The notes under the pieces were generated by a model, which saw nothing but the letters and a program-made list of their open reading frames with translations, searched no databases and was not told the DNA's origin. From the NCBI GenBank assembly GCA_947459875.1, contig CANHFG010000012.1, positions 1-42,374 on the forward strand: a DNA stretch of 42,374 nt, written 5' to 3'. Of the stretch, positions 9,202-16,461 are shown piece by piece. Origin of the DNA: Ignavibacteria bacterium (lineage in GTDB: Bacteria > Bacteroidota > Ignavibacteria > Kapaibacteriales > Kapaibacteriaceae). Both the position numbers and the translations under genes were made by a program. The stretch's first letter is position 1, and every line of letters starts with the position of its first letter.

Positions 9202-9600
9202 ATGAGACCGGAAGTTGCATCGTCAATTGCGCACATCGACATCGTGGTCACACCGGAGATGGTTGCCCGTCTCGGCGATGAGGTCCTGCATCCGGTGTAC
9301 TCAACGTTCTGGCTCTGCTACCACGCCGAGGTGGCCGCCCGCCGCGCCATTGAACCCTACTTCGAGGGTGATGATAACGCCTGCGGTACCGCGCTGAGTA
9401 TGTCCCACAAGGCCATGGCGGCCGTCGGCGCCAGCGTGCGCATCACGGCACGGGTTGTAAGCGTCATCGGCAATCGCATCACGTGCGACATCCAGGCATG
9501 CATCAGCGGAACGGACATTGTCCTTGCTACAGGAGAGCAGCAGCAGGCCGTGCTCCCAACAACAAGGCTCGCCGACCTAGCCGCCTCGGCGCACCGCTGA
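9202..9600 (+). CDS. Hotdog-fold thioesterase, FlK-like
   Basis: 132 residues, a single hotdog domain. The layout VTPEMVARLGDEVLHPVYSTFWLCYHAE, then GTALSMSHKAMAAVGASVRITARV, then GNRITCDIQA resembles the fluoroacetyl-CoA thioesterase family. Thr35, Glu43 and His69 have spacings of 8 and 26, the same as the FlK triad T42, E50 and H76, so acyl-CoA hydrolysis is likely. Fluoroacetyl-CoA itself is improbable as the natural substrate; many family members are housekeeping thioesterases of unknown specificity. The ATG follows AAGGA with six bases between, a good ribosome-binding site. It is divergent from mtaB and converges on the ogg gene with a 14-base gap. Confidence 0.85.
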   Translation: MRPEVASSIAHIDIVVTPEMVARLGDEVLHPVYSTFWLCYHAEVAARRAIEPYFEGDDNACGTALSMSHKAMAAVGASVRITARVVSVIGNRITCDIQACISGTDIVLATGEQQQAVLPTTRLADLAASAHR

Positions 9601-9614
9601 CGTCATCGGTCATC

Positions 9615-10244
9615 CTATTTCAGAATGTGTCCGGTCTGGGCACACCAGAAGAGCAGATCGATCTCGTCCATGTCAATTCCGATGCCCTTGCAATAGCTCT
9701 CAAATGCTGCTTCAACCTCGCGGTATCGATCATCAGAGTTCACCGCAGGGGGCTCATCGTACACGCCGCAGGCAATGAGATTTGTCAGTAGATGCCGGTC
9801 AATGATCGCAAGTCCGCGATGTCCGATGTTGCGCAGGTAGTGACTTGCCTCTTTCATTCCGAAGCCGTTGACCTCGTGACGCAAACGATCACGACGCTCT
9901 CGTGCGCCGAGCCCCCTATCGAGCAGAATGGCTTCGATGCTCGGCCATTGCTCGCGTGCCAGATGCAGGCGCTTATGCTTGGTGTTGTGGAATCGGATGT
10001 ACGTGGCTGGATCGCGAAGAAGATGCACCACATCCTGCCCATGCTGAAAGAACTTGATTCGCTCGAGCTCCAGCTGCACTGCATGCGCGTGTACAGCGCT
10101 CGACTGTGGCGTCATAAGGCAGAAGCAGAGTTCGTAGAACCACTTCTGCGGAGCAACGCGTGAAAATTCTTGCAGCCTCTGTCCGATCTCCTTGCGGCGC
10201 TCCTTATACAGGTCGGCAAGATGCGACGGCAGCCGACGTGACAT
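9615..10244 (-). CDS. Ogg2-type 8-oxoguanine DNA glycosylase / AP lyase
   Basis: 209 residues. The segment GFGMKEASHYLRNIGHRGLAIIDRHLL is the helix-hairpin-helix-GPD signature of Ogg2, known mainly from archaea and some bacteria; Lys131 and Asp149 are the catalytic pair with the same spacing of 18 as K129/D147 of the Methanocaldococcus enzyme. It removes 8-oxoguanine and nicks the abasic site. The upstream GTG at 10277 is rejected because the ATG at 10244 shares one base with the TAA stop of the preceding VWA gene (TAATG), a coupled arrangement. Last gene of the long minus-strand run. Confidence 0.88.
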   Translation of the reverse strand: MSRRLPSHLADLYKERRKEIGQRLQEFSRVAPQKWFYELCFCLMTPQSSAVHAHAVQLELERIKFFQHGQDVVHLLRDPATYIRFHNTKHKRLHLAREQWPSIEAILLDRGLGARERRDRLRHEVNGFGMKEASHYLRNIGHRGLAIIDRHLLTNLIACGVYDEPPAVNSDDRYREVEAAFESYCKGIGIDMDEIDLLFWCAQTGHILK

Positions 10245-12415
10245 TACACAAGACCCCGTCTCTTGCGCAGGAACCACTCAAGGGCAAAGGCCGTCAGGGC
10301 TACAGCTACGATCCACGGCAGGTGCTGTAGCGCGAGTTCCCTCTCGCTGGTGCGAACCACGGGGCGAAGCCGCGGATCGCGCAGCAGCGCATCCAGAACA
10401 CTGTCAAGCGAATCCACAGCTCCAAAGCGGCCGCCGGCACGTTGTGTCAGCACGCGGAGCAGCGAAGCATTCATGGTCGTTGTCTGCTCCTCCAGACCGA
10501 TCTCACTTACGCTGAAGGTGCCCTGGTCACGTCCAACGGTCACGCCACGCGAAGTCGCCACACCGGTGAACGTGTAGCGTCCGGGTGGCAGACTGCCGAC
10601 CACGGCCGCGTATTGTCCGCCGCCCTTGGGCGCCAGCTCTATGGTGCGGCTCGCCCCCTGAGCATCGATGACCACACGCACCTCGGCGTCATCAACGGCA
10701 GAGTAGGTCTGATCAAAGACCGAGCCGACAAAGGCGACGCTCTCACCCACCATGTAGGCTTCGTGCGTGCTACGGATCTGCACGCGCCGCTCATCATCGC
10801 GCACGCTTAGCCACTTCATCGTGTTCATAGTAAAGCTCTGCAGCACATCCGTCGTCGTAGCGCCGCGGGCCTGCGCCGGCCCCTGCCCCAGTAGCCGCCA
10901 GCGGTAGAGTCCGTGGCCAAGAATTGCCAGCGAGCGCATCTGACCGATATCGCGCTTGATGATAAGGGGCTCATCGATCGGTGTCGAGCCGACCTTGAAC
11001 CGTGCCAGCACGACCGACCCCGGCGTTGGTTCGGCAAACAGCTCCGTGCGATAGATCGGTGGTAGACTGTTCCACACTCCGGCGTCGGCGTCGCTGCCCG
11101 AGATCCGCATGAGCGGATCTGCCGTGGCTACAGCCGCCACATCGGCCGTGATGCTGACCTCGACCGGACGATTGGAGGCAACACGGAAAGGAAGGAACTC
11201 CGAGAGCGCTCCAAGCTTGCCATAGTCGGTAGTTGCCGAGGCAACAAAGAGCAACGACGCGCCGCGCCGACACCTGGCGGCAATGTCGTCAATGACGGAC
11301 TTCGGCGTGTAGGCCGTCGGAAAGCCGATCAGGACGATCGACGTTGCATCATTCAGTGCACCGGCTCCGGGACTGCCTTCGTAGAACGCTGCGCCTTCGC
11401 GATGGATGTACGTCGCAAGTTGGAGCGTCGGATCCTGTTCAACGGATGAGCGTACAAAGGAAACGTCCGGACTTGGCCCGCCGGCAAAAAGCACGACGCG
11501 CTTCTTGTTCTTGCGCACACGCACCGAGGTTTGTGCAGCGTTATTCTTCTGGGTAAACTCCGAGCCGGCATCGACGATGCGTGCCGTCAGCAGATGCACT
11601 CCTTCACTCGATGGTGTCCACTGATGCGTGATCTGGTAACGAGGCGTATTCTGCCTCAGCGGCAGCGCCAGACGGGCCACGTCCGTGCCGTTATCGTTCA
11701 GAATGACCGTGGCCGTTCGGTCCGTGATATAGGCCTGCTCGACATCGATCGTGACCGGCATCACCTCGTTGACCACGCCAACACCTGCCGAGGTCACCGA
11801 TACAAGCCGCACGTCGGACGGTGGCACGCTATCGCCAATACCGATGGCATACACCGCCATGCCACTGCGCTCGGCCGAATAGATAGGCTGCTCACCGCTG
11901 TTGTGATTACCATCGCTCACGATCAGCATCGCGCCGTAATCCACCTCCGCAGAAACGTTGGCGAGCTTGCGAATTGCAGCCCCGATGTCCGACCGAAAGC
12001 CCTTGAGCGGCAACGTGTCGATATCGCCGGTGAGAGTACGAACACTCTCGTCGAACACGTAGACATCGGCCGCATCTGACAGGCGGTCGGTGACTCGTTC
12101 AACGACACTGCGCAGATCCGACGCCCGATCACGGGAGCGGTCTCGCATGCCCATCGAGCGCGACACATCAACGGCGACTGCAATGCGCGGCTCGACGGTC
12201 TCACTGCGACGGAAGCGCAAAAGGGGCTCATAGAGCATGAGGATCAGGGCCATAAGGCCGATCGACCGTAGGCCGATGAGCACCAGACGCATACGCCGAT
12301 CGATCGGCGGAATGGTCACGCGATAGAGATAGGCCGAAGCAGCGATGGCAACGATCGCAAAGACCGCGTAGACGTACCATGGCCCGCCGGCAAGATCGAA
12401 ACGAAGACTTTCCAT
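10244..12415 (-). CDS. Membrane-anchored VWA-domain protein with a glutamine-amidotransferase-like middle domain
   Basis: About 723 residues from the ATG at 12415. Two N-terminal membrane segments (about 14-31 and 44-61) precede a von Willebrand A domain whose MIDAS motif is intact (Asp83-x-Ser85-x-Ser87 in VDVSRSMG), so a metal-dependent ligand site is likely. Residues about 303-400 (KKRVVLFAGGPSPDVSF onward) resemble the class I glutamine-amidotransferase-like fold common in such proteins, without an obvious catalytic Cys. Beta-sandwich-like sequence follows, then a final membrane helix (LPWIVAVALTAFALEWFL) and a basic tail. Related proteins stand in Bacteroidota aerotolerance or moxR-type loci, but no moxR is here. 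An upstream ATG at 12523 would overlap the preceding gene by 85 bases and is rejected. Role unknown. Confidence 0.8.
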   Translation of the reverse strand: MESLRFDLAGGPWYVYAVFAIVAIAASAYLYRVTIPPIDRRMRLVLIGLRSIGLMALILMLYEPLLRFRRSETVEPRIAVAVDVSRSMGMRDRSRDRASDLRSVVERVTDRLSDAADVYVFDESVRTLTGDIDTLPLKGFRSDIGAAIRKLANVSAEVDYGAMLIVSDGNHNSGEQPIYSAERSGMAVYAIGIGDSVPPSDVRLVSVTSAGVGVVNEVMPVTIDVEQAYITDRTATVILNDNGTDVARLALPLRQNTPRYQITHQWTPSSEGVHLLTARIVDAGSEFTQKNNAAQTSVRVRKNKKRVVLFAGGPSPDVSFVRSSVEQDPTLQLATYIHREGAAFYEGSPGAGALNDATSIVLIGFPTAYTPKSVIDDIAARCRRGASLLFVASATTDYGKLGALSEFLPFRVASNRPVEVSITADVAAVATADPLMRISGSDADAGVWNSLPPIYRTELFAEPTPGSVVLARFKVGSTPIDEPLIIKRDIGQMRSLAILGHGLYRWRLLGQGPAQARGATTTDVLQSFTMNTMKWLSVRDDERRVQIRSTHEAYMVGESVAFVGSVFDQTYSAVDDAEVRVVIDAQGASRTIELAPKGGGQYAAVVGSLPPGRYTFTGVATSRGVTVGRDQGTFSVSEIGLEEQTTTMNASLLRVLTQRAGGRFGAVDSLDSVLDALLRDPRLRPVVRTSERELALQHLPWIVAVALTAFALEWFLRKRRGLV

Positions 12416-12438
12416 GTCCGGTGTTGTCTTGCTCTTCT

Positions 12439-13164
12439 CTAACGAAGTGATGAAGGAACGAACAGCAAAATGCTCTGAGCAACAAGCAGACTTGTCAGGT
12501 AAAAGAATGCGGCTTCCTCCCACGGAAGGATGCCGGCAAACTTGAATCCTGTGATCTGATGCTCGTCAAAAAACCAGATGCCACGCCGAACGGCCCATAC
12601 GTCGGCCGCAGTCAGCAGACTTCCGATGGTTAGCGTCGCCACCACGATAACATCAAGCCGCGGCAAGAGGATCGTCCAGCCAAAAGCCCACTGCGCCGCA
12701 ATCAGCGGAACGAACCACACGCCCAGATGCCAGGCATAGGTTAGGTGCGGCCGCCGTGACCGGAAGCTTCGGGTGAACACGTGTGTCAGCAGAGCAACCA
12801 GGATCACACTGCCGGCAACAGCAGCCTCGGCCATGGTTGGCACGGCATCACGAGCAGGCGCTGCGGGGAACCATCGCACGAGTGCGAGTGTGAGGAACGA
12901 CACCTGCAGGGTCTGAAGAATGAAGAAGGCGACCTCTTCATATGGCAGCACACCCAGCCTGCCGAGCAGCCGGTCTTCCGGAAAGTCCCATACGCCGCGC
13001 CGCACAGCCCAGGAGTCCCATGGAAACGTGAACACCACAACGATCACACACAATGCACCAATGGCCACGATCGCCTCCATTGAACTGGCAGCAACGAGCC
13101 AGCACAGAAGGCACGCTGCAAGCAGCGGTAGCGTCATCCGAGCATGGAATCCGCGGTACGTCAT
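12439..13164 (-). CDS. Lycopene cyclase domain (CrtYc/CrtYd-like) integral membrane protein
   Basis: 241 residues, almost wholly hydrophobic, about six to seven membrane segments. Two internally repeated halves each carry the family signature: PWDSWAVRRGVWDFPED...LPYEEVAFF (about 48-82) and DVWAVRRGIWFFDEHQ...LPWEEAAFF (about 187-222). These correspond to the CrtYc and CrtYd halves of the heterodimeric lycopene cyclase of actinobacteria and the CarR/CrtYB proteins of others, here fused in one chain. The acidic PxEE residues thought to be catalytic are present in both. Cyclisation of lycopene is therefore plausible, but no other carotenoid gene is in view, so the substrate is inferred. It sits 11 bases after the PorQ-like gene and 23 before the VWA gene. 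Confidence 0.82.
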   Translation of the reverse strand: MTYRGFHARMTLPLLAACLLCWLVAASSMEAIVAIGALCVIVVVFTFPWDSWAVRRGVWDFPEDRLLGRLGVLPYEEVAFFILQTLQVSFLTLALVRWFPAAPARDAVPTMAEAAVAGSVILVALLTHVFTRSFRSRRPHLTYAWHLGVWFVPLIAAQWAFGWTILLPRLDVIVVATLTIGSLLTAADVWAVRRGIWFFDEHQITGFKFAGILPWEEAAFFYLTSLLVAQSILLFVPSSLR

Positions 13165-13175
13165 TGGGGGTTCTG

Positions 13176-14141
13176 TTATTGAATTGGGATTACAAGACTC
13201 AGTCGGTGCATAACAGCTGCCGCGCCGAGAGCACTGTAGGCATAATCGAATGAAAAACTCGTCAGCCGCAGTCCGACGCCGGCACTCAACCCAGAGAGCT
13301 GCGATGCGATGTTCACGCCGGAGGTATTGCGCAGTCGGTTGTCGTACGACAAACGCGCCTGAAGAACCTTTCCGAGGTAGAGCTCGCCCCCTACCGAAAA
13401 GTTCTGCAGACGATCCAGGAGGTTATCGGTCTGATCCGTCAGGTGATTCAGCGAAAAGTTCACCATGAGCGGAAGTCCGCGCAGGCGGTGGCTGAGGCCA
13501 AGACGCATGTCCAATGGCAAACGGTCTGTCACGCCATCGTACGTGCTGAGCTGCGTACCCACGTTCAGAATGCTCAGGCCGATATTCAGGCGACGTGCCG
13601 GCATGCGGTAGAGAATGCCGGCATCGAGCGCAATGGCCGTCGACGACATATCCGGTATGGTTGAGTGCAGCAGCTTGGCCGTCACACCATAGCTGATGAG
13701 CGAATCGAACTCGTTGGCGAGCGAGACCGATACGGCCAGATCATTGGCAGCGAACGATCCCGTCCGGTCGCCATTGACGGACGTTCTGGAAAAGCTGCCG
13801 TAGTTGAGGTAACCGACTGTGAATCCCATATCACCAACGCCCTCGACACTGCGGTTGTAGGTAGCATACCCGGCGTTGATGTCCAACACGTGCTTGATGA
13901 ACGTCGCAGTCACGGTAGACGAATCGACCGTCGCCAGCACGGCAGGGTTGATGACCACATTGGCCGGATCATCCGTTACGGCAACCGTTGCGCCGCCCAG
14001 CCCGGCCATGCGGGCGCTGATGGTACTGCGCAGAAAGTTGAAGATGAACGTCTGCTGGGCCGGTAGACTCGGAGCCATGCAGGCGCATCCCACCAAAATG
14101 ACAGCCAAATGCACACGGATGCTGTGACGCGATCGATTCAC
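13176..14141 (-). CDS. porQ: PorQ-like type IX secretion system outer-membrane protein
   Basis: About 321 residues. After a signal peptide (hydrophobic run ending about ...MAPSLPAQQ), the text SARMAGLGGATVAVTDDPANVVINPAVL is the hallmark of the PorV/PorQ/UPF0164 barrel group; overall size and the region after it favour PorQ, a T9SS component of the attachment complex. The rest is a beta-barrel-like alternation ending LSLVIPIQ. The frame extends 29 codons further upstream, but the GTG at 14141 is chosen because it overlaps the TGA of the ybgC-like gene as GTGA and directly precedes the signal peptide. T9SS involvement is supported by sprA in the same window; the exact paralogue identity (PorQ rather than PorV) is less certain. 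Confidence 0.75.
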   Translation of the reverse strand: MNRSRHSIRVHLAVILVGCACMAPSLPAQQTFIFNFLRSTISARMAGLGGATVAVTDDPANVVINPAVLATVDSSTVTATFIKHVLDINAGYATYNRSVEGVGDMGFTVGYLNYGSFSRTSVNGDRTGSFAANDLAVSVSLANEFDSLISYGVTAKLLHSTIPDMSSTAIALDAGILYRMPARRLNIGLSILNVGTQLSTYDGVTDRLPLDMRLGLSHRLRGLPLMVNFSLNHLTDQTDNLLDRLQNFSVGGELYLGKVLQARLSYDNRLRNTSGVNIASQLSGLSAGVGLRLTSFSFDYAYSALGAAAVMHRLSLVIPIQ

Positions 14142-14551
14142 GACTGTTCTCCGACCACATTGAGGAAAAACTCCGGGGGACGCGTCGGCCTGAAGGTCTC
14201 CGAACGCACGAACGTGTGACGAGTCCATCCACGCACGAGTGTAGCATCATCGCGCACGATCTCATAGCTGATCGTCAGCCGCATACCGTCAAGGGGCTCA
14301 ACCACCGTGCGGATCTCGAGCAAATCGTCGTATCGCGCCGGAAGAAGGAAGTCGCACTTTGCCTCAAGCACCGGCAGCATGTACCCTAACTGTTCCATCT
14401 GGCTGTAGGGCAGCCCCCGGTGACGTAGATACTCGGTTCGACCTATCTCGAACAACCGCAGGTAGTTGCCGTGGTAGACCACACCCATCTTGTCGGTGTC
14501 GCTATAGCGCACCCTGTAGTGCGTTGCATGATGCGCCGCAGGCTGACTCAT
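14138..14551 (-). CDS. YbgC/FadM family acyl-CoA thioesterase
   Basis: 137 residues, one hotdog domain. YSDTDKMGVVYHGNYLRLFEIGRTEYLR is the 4-hydroxybenzoyl-CoA thioesterase/YbgC signature: Asp18 or Asp20 is catalytic and His27 follows in VVYHGNY. Members hydrolyse short-chain or aryl acyl-CoAs in the cytoplasm. The ATG overlaps the parB TGA (ATGA) and its own stop overlaps the GTG of the next gene, so three genes are chained by 4-base overlaps. Substrate unknown. Confidence 0.9.
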   Translation of the reverse strand: MSQPAAHHATHYRVRYSDTDKMGVVYHGNYLRLFEIGRTEYLRHRGLPYSQMEQLGYMLPVLEAKCDFLLPARYDDLLEIRTVVEPLDGMRLTISYEIVRDDATLVRGWTRHTFVRSETFRPTRPPEFFLNVVGEQS

Positions 14552-15510
14552 CGCGAGCCGCCCTGCTGCGTAGGAGCCGACATCATCATGTCCAGCAACC
14601 GCTCAAGTTCTTCGAGTGAAAAGAATTCAATCTCAATTGCGCCGGCCTCGTCATTCTTCATGCGCACGCGCACCTGCGTGGCAAAGACGTGTCGCAGCGA
14701 GTCCTCGATGGCCTGGAGGGACTTGTCGGGCTGGCTGGATTCTGCGCGCTGCGTCGCCTTTGACGAACGCGCACGGATCTCCCCTGTGCGGGTAACTTCC
14801 TTACGGCCGAGCTCAAGATCCTTGACCAGGGCCTCGGTCTTGCGGACCGACATTTCGCGGTTGACGATCTCACGCAACACCGAGAGCATGCGGCCCTCAG
14901 AGGAAAGTGCAAGCAATGCCCGCGCATGCCCCATGGATATTCGACGGTTTCGAAGAGCTGCCTGGATATCAGGCGGAAGCTTGAGAAGCCGCAGCGAATT
15001 GGCAACCGTGCTGCGGTCCTTGCCGACCTTCACCGCCACATCGTCCTGCTTAAGATTACAGTCGTCGATCAGACGCTGATAACCCTGCGCCACTTCCAGT
15101 GGATCAAGGTCTTCGCGCTGCAGATTCTCCACGAGTGCGATCTCAAGCATCTGTGCGTCTGAGCCCACCTCGATGACATGCGCCGGTATCACCGTCAGTC
15201 CGGCCATCTGCGCTGCTCGGAACCGACGCTCTCCGCTGATGAGCTCGTAGCCATCAAAATGCCTGCGCACCGTGATCGGCGTGATCACGCCGTGCACGGC
15301 GATCGACTGCGCCAGCTCCTCGAGCGCCTTCTGGTCGAAGTGATGACGGGGCTGAACGGGATTGGTCGATATCCTCGATATCTCAATGGCCGTCACTCCC
15401 AAAGGCTGCGCATCGGCCACAATGGGCTGCTGTGCGGTCGTTTCGGGTCGCAAAAGTTCCTTCGGGATGAGAGCTCCGATGCCCTTTCCGAGTCCGAGTC
15501 CTTGCTTCAC
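14548..15510 (-). CDS. parB: Chromosome-partitioning protein ParB
   Basis: 320 residues. The N-terminus GLGKGIGALIP is the usual short ParA-stimulating peptide; GERRFRAAQMAGL is the CTP-binding ParB box and ENLQREDLDPLEVAQGY the following motif, then a helix-turn-helix (KQDDVAVKVGKDRSTVANSLRLLKLP) that reads parS. A C-terminal dimerisation region contains a run of acidic and hydrophobic residues. The start is GTG at 15510, with GGAG nine bases upstream. It follows parA by 17 bases. I found no full parS site in the window. Confidence 0.95.
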   Translation of the reverse strand: MKQGLGLGKGIGALIPKELLRPETTAQQPIVADAQPLGVTAIEISRISTNPVQPRHHFDQKALEELAQSIAVHGVITPITVRRHFDGYELISGERRFRAAQMAGLTVIPAHVIEVGSDAQMLEIALVENLQREDLDPLEVAQGYQRLIDDCNLKQDDVAVKVGKDRSTVANSLRLLKLPPDIQAALRNRRISMGHARALLALSSEGRMLSVLREIVNREMSVRKTEALVKDLELGRKEVTRTGEIRARSSKATQRAESSQPDKSLQAIEDSLRHVFATQVRVRMKNDEAGAIEIEFFSLEELERLLDMMMSAPTQQGGSR

Positions 15511-15527
15511 GTGGTTTTTCTCCGTCC

Positions 15528-16316
15528 TTAGCCGACCAGCGCGCCGGCGGTTGTGGCGTTCTTTTCGAGTATTTCCGTGGCCAGTGCCAGGTAGTTCTGT
15601 GCGCCGATGCTGGAGGCGTCATAGAGCAGAACCGGTTTGCCGTGACTTGGCGCTTCAGACAGACGGACATTGCGGGCGATCACCGTGCGGCAGGCCTTGT
15701 CTTCGAAGTGCCGACGCACTTCGTCGACAACCTGGTTGCTCAGGCGCAGACGTGAATCATACATCGTGAGCAGCACACCCTCGATCTCGAGCGCCGGATT
15801 GGACGTACGGCGTACGATCGAGATCGTGTTAAGAAGCTGCCCCAGACCCTCAAGAGCGTAGAACTCACATTGCACCGGTATCAGCACCGAGTCGGCAGCC
15901 GTCAATGAGTTAAGCGTCAGCAGACCGAGCGACGGTGGACAGTCGATGACGATGTAGTCGTACTTATCCTTGATCGACGAGAGGATGCTCTTGAGCAGCT
16001 GCTCGCGCTGCGGGACATCGATGAGTTCGATCTCGGCGCCGACGAGATTGATGTGCGACGGAACAAGGTCCAGAAACGGCATCGCCGTTGTGACGACAAC
16101 GGTTTCGATCGGCAGTCTGTTAACAAGGACTTCGTAAACTGTCTTATCAAGCGCTGTTGTGTCGACCCCGTACCCGTGCGAGGCATTTGCCTGAGGGTCG
16201 ATGTCAACAAGCAGCGTGCGTTGCTCGGTTGCGGCCAGCGATGCAGCAAGGTTTACGGCGGTGGTAGTCTTGCCTACCCCACCCTTCTGGTTCGCAACGG
16301 CAATGATCTTTCCCAT
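15528..16316 (-). CDS. parA: Chromosome-partitioning ATPase ParA (Soj)
   Basis: 262 residues. Deviant Walker A motif KGGVGKTTT at 11-19, Walker B in [11 protein letters not shown], and the ParA/Soj box [14 protein letters not shown]. Works with ParB in origin segregation. It is the first gene of a seven-gene minus-strand run (parA, parB, ybgC-like, porQ-like, lycopene cyclase-like, VWA, ogg2) with gaps of at most 23 bases. A -7 element and a hairpin lie in the 145-base upstream region. The run of conserved genes suggests the partition promoter also drives the others. Confidence 0.96.
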   Translation of the reverse strand: MGKIIAVANQKGGVGKTTTAVNLAASLAATEQRTLLVDIDPQANASHGYGVDTTALDKTVYEVLVNRLPIETVVVTTAMPFLDLVPSHINLVGAEIELIDVPQREQLLKSILSSIKDKYDYIVIDCPPSLGLLTLNSLTAADSVLIPVQCEFYALEGLGQLLNTISIVRRTSNPALEIEGVLLTMYDSRLRLSNQVVDEVRRHFEDKACRTVIARNVRLSEAPSHGKPVLLYDASSIGAQNYLALATEILEKNATTAGALVG

Positions 16317-16336
16317 TGATTCAACGACTCCATGGC

Positions 16337-16352
16337 CGTGACAAGCGTCACG
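16337..16352. promoter_or_regulatory. Inverted repeat in the parA leader (possible operator or leader hairpin)
   Basis: CGTGAC, a four-base loop AAGC and GTCACG form a perfect six-base-arm inverted repeat 21 bases upstream of the parA start. It lies between the likely transcription start and the ATG. It could be a binding site for autoregulation or a leader hairpin; nothing in the sequence decides. Confidence 0.35.
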
Positions 16353-16405
16353 ATGATGTAAGAATGCGAATGCCGCCTACGGTCTACTTTCAGCGGAGAC
16401 AGCGA

Positions 16406-16413
16406 CAAAGGTA
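16406..16413 (-). promoter_or_regulatory. TAnnTTTG -7 element for the parAB run
   Basis: On the minus strand TACCTTTG matches the Bacteroidota -7 consensus. About 20 bases further upstream lies only a T-rich segment rather than TTTG, so the -33 part is weak. It would give a leader of roughly 80 to 90 bases for parA. Confidence 0.45.
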
Positions 16414-16461
16414 CGAAGCAGTGCGTACTCCGTAAAAACCTTGTTTCATGCACGTTTCACG

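Noticed and set aside
15503-15518. Possible parS site at the parB start (TTCACGTG core)
   Set aside because: Only about 10 of 16 bases match TGTTTCACGTGAAACA; the right half is poor and it overlaps the GTG start of parB.
16442-16460. Second parS-like text (TGTTTCAT...GTTTCAC)
   Set aside because: Half-sites are in direct, not inverted, orientation, so no palindrome forms.
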